From Desulfobacteraceae bacterium (GTDB lineage: Bacteria > Desulfobacterota > DSM-4660 > Desulfatiglandales > Desulfatiglandaceae), in NCBI GenBank assembly GCA_011048855.1, contig DSCZ01000038.1, positions 1 to 5,941 of the forward strand: a DNA stretch of 5,941 bases. The letters run 5' to 3'. Numbering within the stretch: position 1 is the first letter of the stretch; every line of letters begins with the position of its first letter. Shown one piece after another: positions 1-5,941 of the stretch. The position numbers were made by a program, and so were the translations under genes. Below the pieces are notes generated by a model. It saw only the letters and a program-made list of their open reading frames with translations, ran no database searches and was not told the DNA's origin.

Positions 1-1044
1 GCCCAGATGGAAGAAGACTTCCTCACCTGCGATCTCGACCTGGATGCGGTATTCCGGGAACGCATACACGACCCCCGCAGAAGGAAGGAAAAACGGTTGC
101 TCTTCGATGAAAAAGAACGGGTGACCCGCATCCGGATCTTCCCGGCAGCAGCCGGAGAAAAACCTCCGGTCTCCCCTGTGCTGCACGGGAGCCTTTCCAG
201 GGAAGAGGAAATTCTTCGCGCTCTGGTGCTGGGGCTCCGCGACTATGTTGTTAAAAACGGCTTCAAGAAAGTTGTCGTGGGCTTGAGCGGAGGGATAGAT
301 TCGGCTCTGGTAGCCGCTATCGCGGTTTTCGCCCTGGGGAAGGAAAACGTCGTCGGCATATCCATGGCCTCATCCTATACTTCCATTGAAAGCAAAGACG
401 ACGCGCGGGAGCTTGCGGAAAACCTGGGCGTCACTTTCCTGGAGATTCCGATAAAACAGGGCATGGAGGCCTATAACGAAATGCTCGCCGGGGTGTTCGA
501 AGGAATAGCGCCCGATGTGACCGAAGAGAACATCCAGGCGAGGATAAGGGGCAACCTGCTGATGGCGGTATCGAACAAATTCGGCTGGCTCGTGCTCACG
601 ACCGGAAACAAGAGCGAGACCTGCGTAGGCTACTGTACCCTTTACGGGGACATGGCAGGGGGCTTCGCGCTGATCAAGGACGTTCCGAAAACCCTGGTCT
701 ACACCCTCGCATCCCATATCAACGACACCGCGGGAAAGGAACTGATACCAGCCCGGATCGTGACCAAAGAGCCCACGGCCGAACTCCGGCCGGGACAAAA
801 GGATACCGACTCCCTGCCCCCGTACAATGTCCTGGACCCGATCCTCCAGGCCTACGTGGAAGAAGATAAAAGCTTCCAGGAAATAACCGCCGCGGGTTTC
901 GACGAACACCTGGTCAGGCGGGTCCTCAAGATGGTGGATACCAGCGAATACAAACGGCGCCAGTCTCCCCCCGGCGTCAAAATCACCCCCAGGGCGCTCG
1001 GCAAGGACAGGCGCCTTCCCATATCGAGCGGGTTTACCAGATGA
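1..1044 (+). CDS. nadE: Glutamine-dependent NAD+ synthetase, C-terminal part (5' end outside window)
   Basis: Catalyses the last step of NAD+ synthesis: deamido-NAD+ is adenylylated with ATP and then amidated, with ammonia supplied from glutamine in the two-domain form. The frame is open from the first base (Ala-Gln-Met...), so the ATG at 7 is internal. The first 30 or so codons, with a FRERIHDPRRRK stretch, look like the end of an N-terminal nitrilase-type glutaminase domain; about 200 residues should lie upstream. The rest is the synthetase domain: the PP-loop SGGIDSA (286-306) that binds ATP phosphates, EENIQARIRGNLLM near 523-564, TTGNKSE (598-618), the LYGDMAGGFALIKDVPK block, and PTAELRPGQKDTDSLPPY near 772-825. 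It ends with an RRQSPPGVKIT segment and a TGA stop. It converges on glnD, with 113 bp between the stop codons. Nothing looks broken in the visible part. The identification is firm; the glutaminase half is inferred from its last residues only. Confidence 0.96.
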   Translation, partial: AQMEEDFLTCDLDLDAVFRERIHDPRRRKEKRLLFDEKERVTRIRIFPAAAGEKPPVSPVLHGSLSREEEILRALVLGLRDYVVKNGFKKVVVGLSGGIDSALVAAIAVFALGKENVVGISMASSYTSIESKDDARELAENLGVTFLEIPIKQGMEAYNEMLAGVFEGIAPDVTEENIQARIRGNLLMAVSNKFGWLVLTTGNKSETCVGYCTLYGDMAGGFALIKDVPKTLVYTLASHINDTAGKELIPARIVTKEPTAELRPGQKDTDSLPPYNVLDPILQAYVEEDKSFQEITAAGFDEHLVRRVLKMVDTSEYKRRQSPPGVKITPRALGKDRRLPISSGFTR

Positions 1045-1052
1045 GAGACATG

Positions 1053-1065
1053 GCGCCTGCGGCGC
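1053..1065. repeat. Small GC-rich stem-loop after nadE
   Basis: GCGCC (1053-1057) and GGCGC (1061-1065) can form a perfect 5-bp stem with a TGC loop, 8 bases past the nadE stop. It is followed by AATTC rather than a T run, so it does not have the form of an intrinsic terminator. It may only stabilise the mRNA 3' end. Confidence 0.4.
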
Positions 1066-1066
1066 A

Positions 1067-1094
1067 ATTCAAGATTCCAAATTCAAGATTCCAA
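1067..1094. repeat. Two tandem copies of a 14-bp AT-rich unit
   Basis: ATTCAAGATTCCAA occurs twice back to back without a mismatch (1067-1080 and 1081-1094), and ATTT follows as the beginning of a third unit. It lies in the gap between the convergent nadE and glnD stops, next to other repeat material. No coding role is visible. Confidence 0.85.
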
Positions 1095-1121
1095 ATTTCT
1101 TCCTGAAGACGTTAAACGTTT

Positions 1122-1155
1122 GTAGGAGGGCCGTCATCGTCGCGATCTCCCCTAC
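1122..1155. repeat. Imperfect palindrome with GTAG at both ends
   Basis: GTAGG (1122-1126) pairs with CCTAC (1151-1155). The pairing continues inward for four more positions with one A-C mismatch and one G-U pair. Inside it, ATCG (1136-1139) and CGAT (1143-1146) can form a second small stem. Each strand therefore begins with GTAG, the tetranucleotide found at the foot of many REP elements. It sits 3 bp beyond the glnD stop and could act as a 3'-end structure for glnD mRNA, though no T run follows on either strand. Confidence 0.5.
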
Positions 1156-1157
1156 CT

Positions 1158-3929
1158 TCATCTCTCGTTGTCGTTGTCGTAATCGTTGTCGTAATCGATA
1201 TCCCCTCGGCGTCGGGGTCGGCGTCGGTATCGGCGTCGTCTGGTAATATGAAAAACGGACGACCGTGGTATAATTGTGTCTTCCCGCTTGTTTGGTTTTC
1301 CTGCGCCGAGCCTTTGGAGGATACCATCCGTAATCCGGCGGATGCGGTCCGGCTCTTCCACTTTCCCTCCCTCGATATCGCACACATAGAAAATATCCGC
1401 TATCTGGTCCGCATGGGTGGCTATTTTAGCCAGCCGAATATCAAGGTTGAGACGGAACAGCATGTCAGCCAGGTCGAAAAGAATGCCGGGTTTGTCATCC
1501 GCGAACACTTCCACAATGGTGAAAAAGTCCGACTGCCCGTTATCCACCACAACTCTCGGAGGCCGGGGAGGTACATCTGCAAGACCCGCCAGCAGCCCGG
1601 ATCGTTTTTCCGCGATTTTCCGGGATAACACGAGTTGTCCGGACACCACTTTTTCCAGGTCCCTGTTCACTCTCCGCCAGGTTTTATCCTGGTCAAGCGC
1701 GTCCGGAAGCCGCCCGGTCCGGAAAATATCGAGCGCCGTGCCGTCACCCCAGGTATAGGCCGAGGCCGAAAGCACATCGACGTCGTTAAGCGTGAGGACT
1801 CCGGCTAAATCGGCGAAAAGTCCGGCCCTGTCCTCAGCGGCGAACACCACCTGCCAGGTGTCGTCCAGCGGCTCCCGGTAAGCATCCATAACCACTTTCT
1901 TTCGGCCTTTTCCGGTTCCGGAGGTACGCAAGCGCCGGTGAAGTTCCAGGTGCCGGCAGATATCAGGCGCCTTAACCGTAAGCAGGTAGCGGGGAGGCAT
2001 GATTTCGAAGGTCGCATCCTGTTCCGCCGGTTGGAAAACGGACCCTGATCTTTTTTTGACCTCGTCCCTCGTCTGTTCGATTACCCGCTCTGCCCCGCCT
2101 CCGGCAAGCTCCCCCCGCTCCAGGATATGAAGCACTTTAAAAAAGAGCTCTTCCACGAGTGCAGCCTTCCATGGGTTCCAGGCCCTGGATCCGGTTGCCG
2201 CCGAGTCAGCCCATGTCAATAGATAGAGCATTTTCAAACGGTCGATGCTTTGCAGCGCACACGCGCACTGGACAACCACCTTTTCGTCCCCGAGATCCCG
2301 GCGCGTGGCCGTTTTGGCGAGAAGCAGGTGCCGGCGCACAAGAAAAAGAACATCCTCCGTCGTCCCATCGGCGCAGCCGATGCGATCCAGCACCCGGCGC
2401 ACAATATCCACACCCAGGACAGCGTGGTCTGGCCCCACTTTCCCCAGGTCGTGAAAAAGCGCCGCCAGCAGCAAAGGCAGCGGATCATCGATTTCCGAAT
2501 AAATCGTGAGCATAAGGAGATGATTTCCGTCAGCCGGCGACCCCAGCATACGCAGGGTTTCTATCAGGTGCCGGCCTACGGGGAACATGTGATAGGCATC
2601 GAACTGCACCCTGTATTGGACATCGCCGAATTCGGGAATCAATGCGGCCAACAACCCGGTTTCCATCATCTGTTCGAGCGCATCCGAGGCATATGGATGC
2701 ATCAATATTTCCAGGAATTTTTTACCGGCCGCGGGATCGTTGCGGAATCCATTATCGACCAGGCACAAAAATTCCCGGACCAGGCGGCGTGCCTCCACAG
2801 AAAGGGGACGCCCGGAGACGGCCGAATACCCGCAGATCTCCAGCAGCAGCATGGGCCGACGCGGAATGAACGCAGCCGAAATGAAACGAAGACAACCGCC
2901 CTCCATCGAGACACCCTCCGGGGGATCGCAAACAATTGCTCGCTCCCCCGGCCCTGTGTTTTCTTTTAAATAAGCCAGGGTAAAGGACTGAAAAACAGCC
3001 CTGACGGAGGCCATCACCGCATGAAGATCACCGAGAAACCTTTCCACAGCACTTATGCCCGCGCTGTCCTGATACCCCAAAAGCGAGGCGATACGGGCCT
3101 GCATGTTGAAATGAAGCTTGTCGTTCCTGCGGCCGGAAAGGCGGTGAAGAAGATTTCTGACGTTTAAAAGAAATCCGACACTGTCCAACAGTTCATTGTA
3201 TTCCCGTTCGGACAGAATACCTGAAAACTCCAGGTCCCTGGGGTCGCGAACAGGAAACAAAGCTCTCGAACACCATAGAAGCGCATGGTAGTCCCTGAGC
3301 CCTCCAGGGCCGCTCTTCAAATCGGGCTCCATAAGATTACCTGAACCGCCGGGAGCTTCACCGCCGGGGATGCTGCATTTTCTGAACCATCGCACATAAT
3401 CGACGCCTTTTTTACACAGAATTTTTTTCTCGAATCTTTCCTTCAAGGCCAGGTAGAGTTTCGAGTCCCCACACAGAAACCTCGCGTCCATCAAGGAGGT
3501 AAGCACTTCATAGTCATTTGAGGCGAGAGACATGCACTCCTGCAGGGTTCGGAACGAGTAGCCCGGATCGAGGCCGAGATCCCAGAGGGGATATATGGTT
3601 TCCTCCGCAAGCCTCCTGGCTTCCCTCGGCACCTTCCTGTCAAACAGGATAAGAAGGTCTATGTCGGATTCCATACATAGCTCCTTCCTGCCGTAACCTC
3701 CGACCGCGATGAATGCAAAGTCTTCCTTTCGCCCGAAAAGAACGCTGCCTGCAGAGCTTTCCTGCACCGCCGTTCGGAAATAGCGATCCACCGCCTCGGT
3801 GTAAAGGGCCGTGATGCCCGAAGGGTTTCCGCCTCGATCGAGCCGTTTGCAAAGATTGTGTCTTGCCGCGCGCAGTTCTTTGGAAGTCCTGCAGATGGTT
3901 TCCCTTGAATCAAACACTGTCTTTCTCAT
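1158..3929 (-). CDS. glnD: PII uridylyltransferase / uridylyl-removing enzyme with a repeat-encoded C-terminal tail
   Basis: Bifunctional cytoplasmic glutamine sensor: it uridylylates PII when glutamine is low and removes UMP when glutamine is high. The 923 residues show the family order: nucleotidyltransferase domain with GGYGRKEL (77-84) and SDIDLL (88-93, likely metal ligands D89 and D91); the EPDLKSGPGGLRDYHALLW block (201-219); an HD hydrolase domain with YHMFPVGRH (446-454), HD pair H493-D494 and H534; ACT domain 1 (about 694-737); ACT domain 2 (about 803-873). E. coli GlnD is about 890 residues and ends soon after ACT 2. Here some 49 residues follow: a linker, an arginine-rich run (897-908) and an Asp/Asn/Tyr run (909-921), the last two coded by a hexanucleotide repeat. 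The ATG at 3929 is supported by GGAG (3940-3937) with 7-nt spacing. It lies 264 bp after glnB, and I see no convincing promoter of its own in the gap, so it is probably read from the amtB promoter. Confidence 0.96.
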   Translation of the reverse strand: MRKTVFDSRETICRTSKELRAARHNLCKRLDRGGNPSGITALYTEAVDRYFRTAVQESSAGSVLFGRKEDFAFIAVGGYGRKELCMESDIDLLILFDRKVPREARRLAEETIYPLWDLGLDPGYSFRTLQECMSLASNDYEVLTSLMDARFLCGDSKLYLALKERFEKKILCKKGVDYVRWFRKCSIPGGEAPGGSGNLMEPDLKSGPGGLRDYHALLWCSRALFPVRDPRDLEFSGILSEREYNELLDSVGFLLNVRNLLHRLSGRRNDKLHFNMQARIASLLGYQDSAGISAVERFLGDLHAVMASVRAVFQSFTLAYLKENTGPGERAIVCDPPEGVSMEGGCLRFISAAFIPRRPMLLLEICGYSAVSGRPLSVEARRLVREFLCLVDNGFRNDPAAGKKFLEILMHPYASDALEQMMETGLLAALIPEFGDVQYRVQFDAYHMFPVGRHLIETLRMLGSPADGNHLLMLTIYSEIDDPLPLLLAALFHDLGKVGPDHAVLGVDIVRRVLDRIGCADGTTEDVLFLVRRHLLLAKTATRRDLGDEKVVVQCACALQSIDRLKMLYLLTWADSAATGSRAWNPWKAALVEELFFKVLHILERGELAGGGAERVIEQTRDEVKKRSGSVFQPAEQDATFEIMPPRYLLTVKAPDICRHLELHRRLRTSGTGKGRKKVVMDAYREPLDDTWQVVFAAEDRAGLFADLAGVLTLNDVDVLSASAYTWGDGTALDIFRTGRLPDALDQDKTWRRVNRDLEKVVSGQLVLSRKIAEKRSGLLAGLADVPPRPPRVVVDNGQSDFFTIVEVFADDKPGILFDLADMLFRLNLDIRLAKIATHADQIADIFYVCDIEGGKVEEPDRIRRITDGILQRLGAGKPNKREDTIIPRSSVFHITRRRRYRRRPRRRGDIDYDNDYDNDNER
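1165..1197 (-). repeat. 33-bp inverted repeat, copy 1 (inside the glnD 3' end)
   Basis: Exact reverse complement of 4053-4085, 33 of 33 bases, with no extension of identity on either side. It is the TCGTTG/TCGTAA part of the hexamer array and encodes the Asp-Tyr-Asp-Asn run at the GlnD C-terminus. Strand is given as the one on which it reads CGATTACGACAAC. Confidence 0.9.
1165..1241. repeat. TCGNNN hexanucleotide repeat array overlapping the glnD 3' end
   Basis: On the + strand, six hexamers TCGTTG, TCGTTG, TCGTAA, TCGTTG, TCGTAA, TCGATA run from 1165 to 1200. After a short TCCCC junction there are about six more TCG-headed hexamers (TCGGCG, TCGGGG, TCGGCG, TCGGTA, TCGGCG, TCGTCT) from 1206 to 1241, shifted by one base. 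Because six bases are two codons, gain or loss of a unit would keep the glnD frame. On the glnD strand the two parts encode DN/DY dipeptides and RR/RY dipeptides respectively. There are no unique spacers between units, so this is not a CRISPR array. Confidence 0.85.
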
Positions 3930-4009
3930 GGGAGAGCTCCGAAAAATGAAATATGAAGATCCCGCAGCGAGGCGCCCCCTCCCCCGGTGCGGCAGGGAAA
4001 AGCCACAAT

Positions 4010-4033
4010 GTCGGGTATGGAAACCCGACCTAC
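4010..4033 (-). repeat. REP-like palindrome with GTAG foot
   Basis: On the minus strand, GTAG (4033-4030) abuts a perfect 7-bp stem, GTCGGGT (4029-4023) and ACCCGAC (4016-4010), with the 6-nt loop TTCCAT. A GTAG-type tetranucleotide directly 5' of a palindrome is the architecture of REP elements handled by RAYT (TnpA_REP) transposases. A single copy is visible here, so the repeat status is inferred from form. Confidence 0.6.
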
Positions 4034-4052
4034 AGGCTATCTGAAAAACAGC

Positions 4053-4085
4053 CGATTACGACAACGATTACGACAACGACAACGA
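4053..4085 (+). repeat. 33-bp inverted repeat, copy 2 (upstream of glnD)
   Basis: Reads CGATTACGACAAC followed by related hexamers, and is the exact reverse complement of the copy at 1165-1197. The two copies bracket the whole of glnD, 2855 bp apart. This copy lies in noncoding sequence between two REP-like palindromes. Its flanks do not resemble those of copy 1; in particular the GTCGGC part of the array is absent here. Confidence 0.9.
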
Positions 4086-4111
4086 TGGACACAGTTAAAT
4101 ACGCTTCGCTG

Positions 4112-4124
4112 ACCCCTCCGGGGT
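4112..4124. repeat. Short stem-loop in the glnB-glnD gap
   Basis: ACCCC (4112-4116) and GGGGT (4120-4124) form a 5-bp stem with a TCC loop. No T run follows on the minus strand, so a terminator is unlikely. Confidence 0.4.
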
Positions 4125-4136
4125 ATTGAACCGGGC

Positions 4137-4168
4137 GAGCGGATATCGCGGATACAATCCGCTCCCAC
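4137..4168 (-). repeat. REP-like palindrome with GTGG foot, resembling Pseudomonas REPs
   Basis: On the minus strand, GTGG (4168-4165) is followed by GAGCGGAT (4164-4157), then TGT, then ATCCGC (4153-4148), then GAT, then ATCCGCTC (4144-4137). GAGCGGAT can pair with the near copy (6 bp, 3-nt loop) or with the far copy (8 bp, 12-nt loop), giving two exclusive hairpins. The head GTGGGAGCGG and the CCGCGA segment match the known pattern of Pseudomonas REP sequences. It begins 25 bp past the glnB stop and could also protect the amtB-glnB mRNA 3' end. Confidence 0.65.
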
Positions 4169-4193
4169 AGAACATGAAGAAGACAGATGAACC

Positions 4194-4583
<390 letters not shown>

Positions 4584-5804
4584 TTAGAAATTGTAACCCG
4601 CCTCGTTATGAAGCGTTATATCCATGCCGCGCTCCTCTTCATCCCCATTCATCCTCACCCCGCATAAAAGGTCCACGGCCTTGAGGATTACGAGGGTCGA
4701 CAGAAATGCAAATGCGGCCGTCGCGATGATCGAAATGAACTGCAGCCAGAGCTGGCCGGGGTTTCCAAAAAACAACCCGTCCGCTCCGTCCGGGTTGACG
4801 GCGGTGCTTGCAAAAAGACCGGTCGCAAGCGCACCCCATGCACCTCCTACTCCGTGTATGCCGACCACGTCCAGGGAATCATCGTAGCCGAGGGCGGATT
4901 TCACCATCACCCCGCCGTAGCACAATAAACCGGCCGCAGCTCCGATTGCGAGCGCCGACATGGGCCCCACGAATCCCGCGGCCGGCGTAACCGCCACAAG
5001 ACCTGCCACAGCGCCGCTTGCGGCCCCCAGGGTAGTAGGCTTCCCCCGGTGTATCCACTCGACCATCGTCCACGAAAGCGCAGCCGCCGCAGAAGACACA
5101 TGGGTGGCGACAAACGCACCTGCTGCAAGTCCGTTGCAGGCCAGCGCGCTCCCGGCATTGAACCCAAACCAGCCGAACCACAATAGTGCAGCTCCCGTGA
5201 TCGTCATCGGCAGGTTATGCGGGATAAAATGCCTGGAGCCATAGCCAACTCTTTTACCAATGAAAAGTGAGGCTGCCAGGGCGGATGCCGCCGAGCTTAT
5301 ATGCACGACCGTTCCACCCGCGAAGTCAAGAGCCCCGAGTCCGCCGATCCAGCCCCCTGCACCCCAAACCCAGTGGGCAAGCGGGCTGTAGACGAAGGTC
5401 ACCCAGAGAACGGTGAAAATAAGAAACGCCCCGAAATTCATCCGTTCGGCAAAGGCACCCGTGATAAGCGCCGGGGTTATCACTGCAAACATGCACTGGA
5501 AAATCATGAACGCAAGATGCGGAATGGTGGATCCGTAATCGGGATTCGGCTCCATGCCCACACCGGAGAGCCCGAACCAGTCGAGGGAGCCGACCAGGCC
5601 TCCGATGTCAGGTCCAAAAGCCATCGAGTAACCCCATAAAACCCACAGAACCGACACCACGCCCAAGAGTATGAAACTCTGCATGACCGTTCCCAACACG
5701 TTTTTGCTGCGGACCATGCCTCCGTAGAAAAGCGCCAGCCCCGGCGTCATCAACATGACCAGTGCGGCGGACATAAGGACAAAAACGGTATCTCCTGAAT
5801 TCAT
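4584..5804 (-). CDS. amtB: Ammonium transporter AmtB
   Basis: Inner-membrane trimeric ammonium channel, used when ammonium is scarce and plugged by the T-loop of unmodified PII. The 406 residues equal the length of mature E. coli AmtB and nearly share its numbering: D160, H168 in DFAGGTVVHISS, F215 in GWFGFNAGSA, and the second pore histidine at H317 in DVVGIHGVGGAWG. The family signature covers about 160-183. Some eleven hydrophobic segments are visible, beginning almost at the N-terminus. The cleaved signal peptide of E. coli AmtB is absent, since the protein starts MNSGDTVFVLMSAALV and already matches the mature form. The cytoplasmic tail (about 382-406, ending NEAGYNF) resembles the E. 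coli tail that contacts GlnK. The ATG at 5804 follows AAGGAGG (5818-5812) by 7 nt and lies about 23 nt past the predicted sigma-54 start point, which leaves little room for a longer form. Confidence 0.97.
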   Translation of the reverse strand: MNSGDTVFVLMSAALVMLMTPGLALFYGGMVRSKNVLGTVMQSFILLGVVSVLWVLWGYSMAFGPDIGGLVGSLDWFGLSGVGMEPNPDYGSTIPHLAFMIFQCMFAVITPALITGAFAERMNFGAFLIFTVLWVTFVYSPLAHWVWGAGGWIGGLGALDFAGGTVVHISSAASALAASLFIGKRVGYGSRHFIPHNLPMTITGAALLWFGWFGFNAGSALACNGLAAGAFVATHVSSAAAALSWTMVEWIHRGKPTTLGAASGAVAGLVAVTPAAGFVGPMSALAIGAAAGLLCYGGVMVKSALGYDDSLDVVGIHGVGGAWGALATGLFASTAVNPDGADGLFFGNPGQLWLQFISIIATAAFAFLSTLVILKAVDLLCGVRMNGDEEERGMDITLHNEAGYNF

Positions 5805-5837
5805 AGAAAAGCCTCCTTCGGTTTTTATTGCCGAAAG

Positions 5838-5854
5838 AGCAACGTCTGTGCCAA
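5838..5854 (-). promoter_or_regulatory. Sigma-54 (RpoN) promoter of amtB-glnB(-glnD)
   Basis: The minus strand reads TTGGCACAGACGTTGCT. This matches the -24/-12 consensus TTGGCACGNNNNTTGCW at every fixed position except G to A at the eighth base, with the required 10 bases between the GG and GC pairs. The start of transcription is predicted near 5827, giving a leader of about 23 nt that contains the ribosome binding site. Nitrogen-limited activation by an NtrC-type protein is the usual regime for such amtB promoters; that part is inferred. Confidence 0.88.
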
Positions 5855-5869
5855 GGAGATACCTTCAGA

Positions 5870-5882
5870 CAAATTATTGATA
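5870..5882 (-). promoter_or_regulatory. Candidate IHF site upstream of the sigma-54 promoter
   Basis: The minus strand reads TATCAATAATTTG, which matches the IHF consensus WATCAANNNNTTR at all defined positions. It lies in an AT-rich stretch 15 bp upstream of the -24 element, centred near -49 from the predicted start. DNA bending by IHF at such a place commonly helps a distant activator reach the sigma-54 polymerase. The motif is short and can occur by chance in AT-rich DNA. Confidence 0.5.
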
Positions 5883-5897
5883 TTACTAAGTGTAGTT

Positions 5898-5909
5898 GCC
5901 GGCACCGGC
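5898..5909. promoter_or_regulatory. GC-rich dyad, possible activator site
   Basis: GCCGG and CCGGC flank a CA centre (5898-5909), about 75 bp upstream of the predicted amtB start point and outside the candidate IHF site. Its place suits an upstream activator site, and it contains GGTGC on the minus strand, part of the NtrC half-site pattern. The match to the full NtrC consensus is poor, and enhancer sites could lie beyond the window edge. Confidence 0.25.
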
Positions 5910-5941
5910 CAAAGGATGGTACATTTTTGTTGTTTATTGGA

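Larger units (their letters stand above)
3930..4193. other. Repeat-filled gap between glnB and glnD
   Basis: In 264 bp the gap holds a GTGG-footed palindrome, a short CCCC/GGGG stem-loop, the second copy of the 33-bp repeat and a GTAG-footed palindrome, then about 70 bp of plain sequence including the glnD ribosome binding site. No ORF with a credible start and ribosome binding site is visible. I found no good sigma-70 or sigma-54 match reading into glnD and no stem followed by a T run, so the gap neither clearly starts nor clearly ends a transcript. The spacing is long for an operon and looks expanded by repeat insertion. Confidence 0.7.

Noticed and set aside
370..909. 179-codon open frame on the - strand inside nadE
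   Set aside because: Antisense to the catalytic core of NAD+ synthetase, with no known motif; a shadow frame.
1053..1065. Intrinsic terminator of nadE
   Set aside because: The stem is only 5 bp and is followed by AATTC, not a T run.
1165..1241. CRISPR array
   Set aside because: Units are 6 bp and contiguous, without spacers; there are no cas genes in the window.
1269..1274. TATAAT on the + strand as a promoter -10 box
   Set aside because: No -35 match at 16-18 bp upstream, it lies inside the glnD coding end, and no gene follows on the + strand.
1069..1387. Minus-strand open frames of 91 and 104 codons across the repeat block
   Set aside because: They read the same hexamer repeats in the other two frames (Pro-Thr, Asp-Ala and Leu-Arg-Gln runs). 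The frame continuous with the GlnD ACT domain is the real one.
2250..2969. 239-codon open frame on the + strand opposite the glnD HD region
   Set aside because: It lies wholly antisense to conserved GlnD domains, has no recognisable domain or credible ribosome binding site, and its composition is what the complement of GC-biased glnD codons gives.
5817..5835. Hairpin TTCGG/CCGAA hiding the amtB ribosome binding site
   Set aside because: The predicted sigma-54 start near 5827 leaves the upstream arm (5831-5835) out of the transcript, so it would not form in the mRNA.
5892..5909. Another GTAG-footed REP on the + strand near the amtB promoter
   Set aside because: GTAG is separated from the palindrome by TT and the real stem would be only 4 bp with a 4-nt loop; too weak to claim.

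Overview
The window carries the 3' end of a glutamine-dependent NAD+ synthetase gene (nadE, + strand, cut by the left edge). Converging on it from the other strand is a complete nitrogen-sensing gene set in the transcription order amtB, glnB, glnD. The protein sequences are clearly bacterial. A sigma-54 promoter, a GlnD-GlnB pair and REP-like intergenic palindromes fit a proteobacterium in the broad sense. A member of the former Deltaproteobacteria (Desulfobacterota) is my best guess, but that is an impression from gene content and repeat style, not a demonstrated placement.

Layout: nadE C-terminal part (1-1044, +); a short convergent gap filled with small repeats and palindromes (1045-1157); glnD (3929-1158, -), whose last 25 or so codons lie in a hexanucleotide repeat array; a 264-bp gap between glnB and glnD (3930-4193) holding at least three repeat or palindrome elements; glnB (4532-4194, -); a 51-bp gap with the glnB ribosome binding site; amtB (5804-4584, -); and a 137-bp upstream region (5805-5941) with a near-consensus sigma-54 promoter, a sequence matching the IHF consensus, and a GC-rich dyad.

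How the genes work together: AmtB conducts ammonium. The PII protein GlnB reports the 2-oxoglutarate/ATP/ADP state and can block AmtB. GlnD reads glutamine through its ACT domains and adds or removes UMP on the PII T-loop tyrosine, which is present as Y51. Channel, signal protein and modifying enzyme are therefore in one apparent transcription unit under a nitrogen-type promoter. NadE uses glutamine as its ammonia donor, so it touches the same metabolite, but it is convergently transcribed and not part of the operon.

The genes themselves are ordinary. The unusual part is the repeat content: a perfect 33-bp inverted repeat brackets glnD, one copy is read as GlnD's C-terminus, and two palindromes in the glnB-glnD gap have the GTAG/GTGG-plus-hairpin form of REP elements mobilised by RAYT transposases. 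I see no new multi-gene system in this window.
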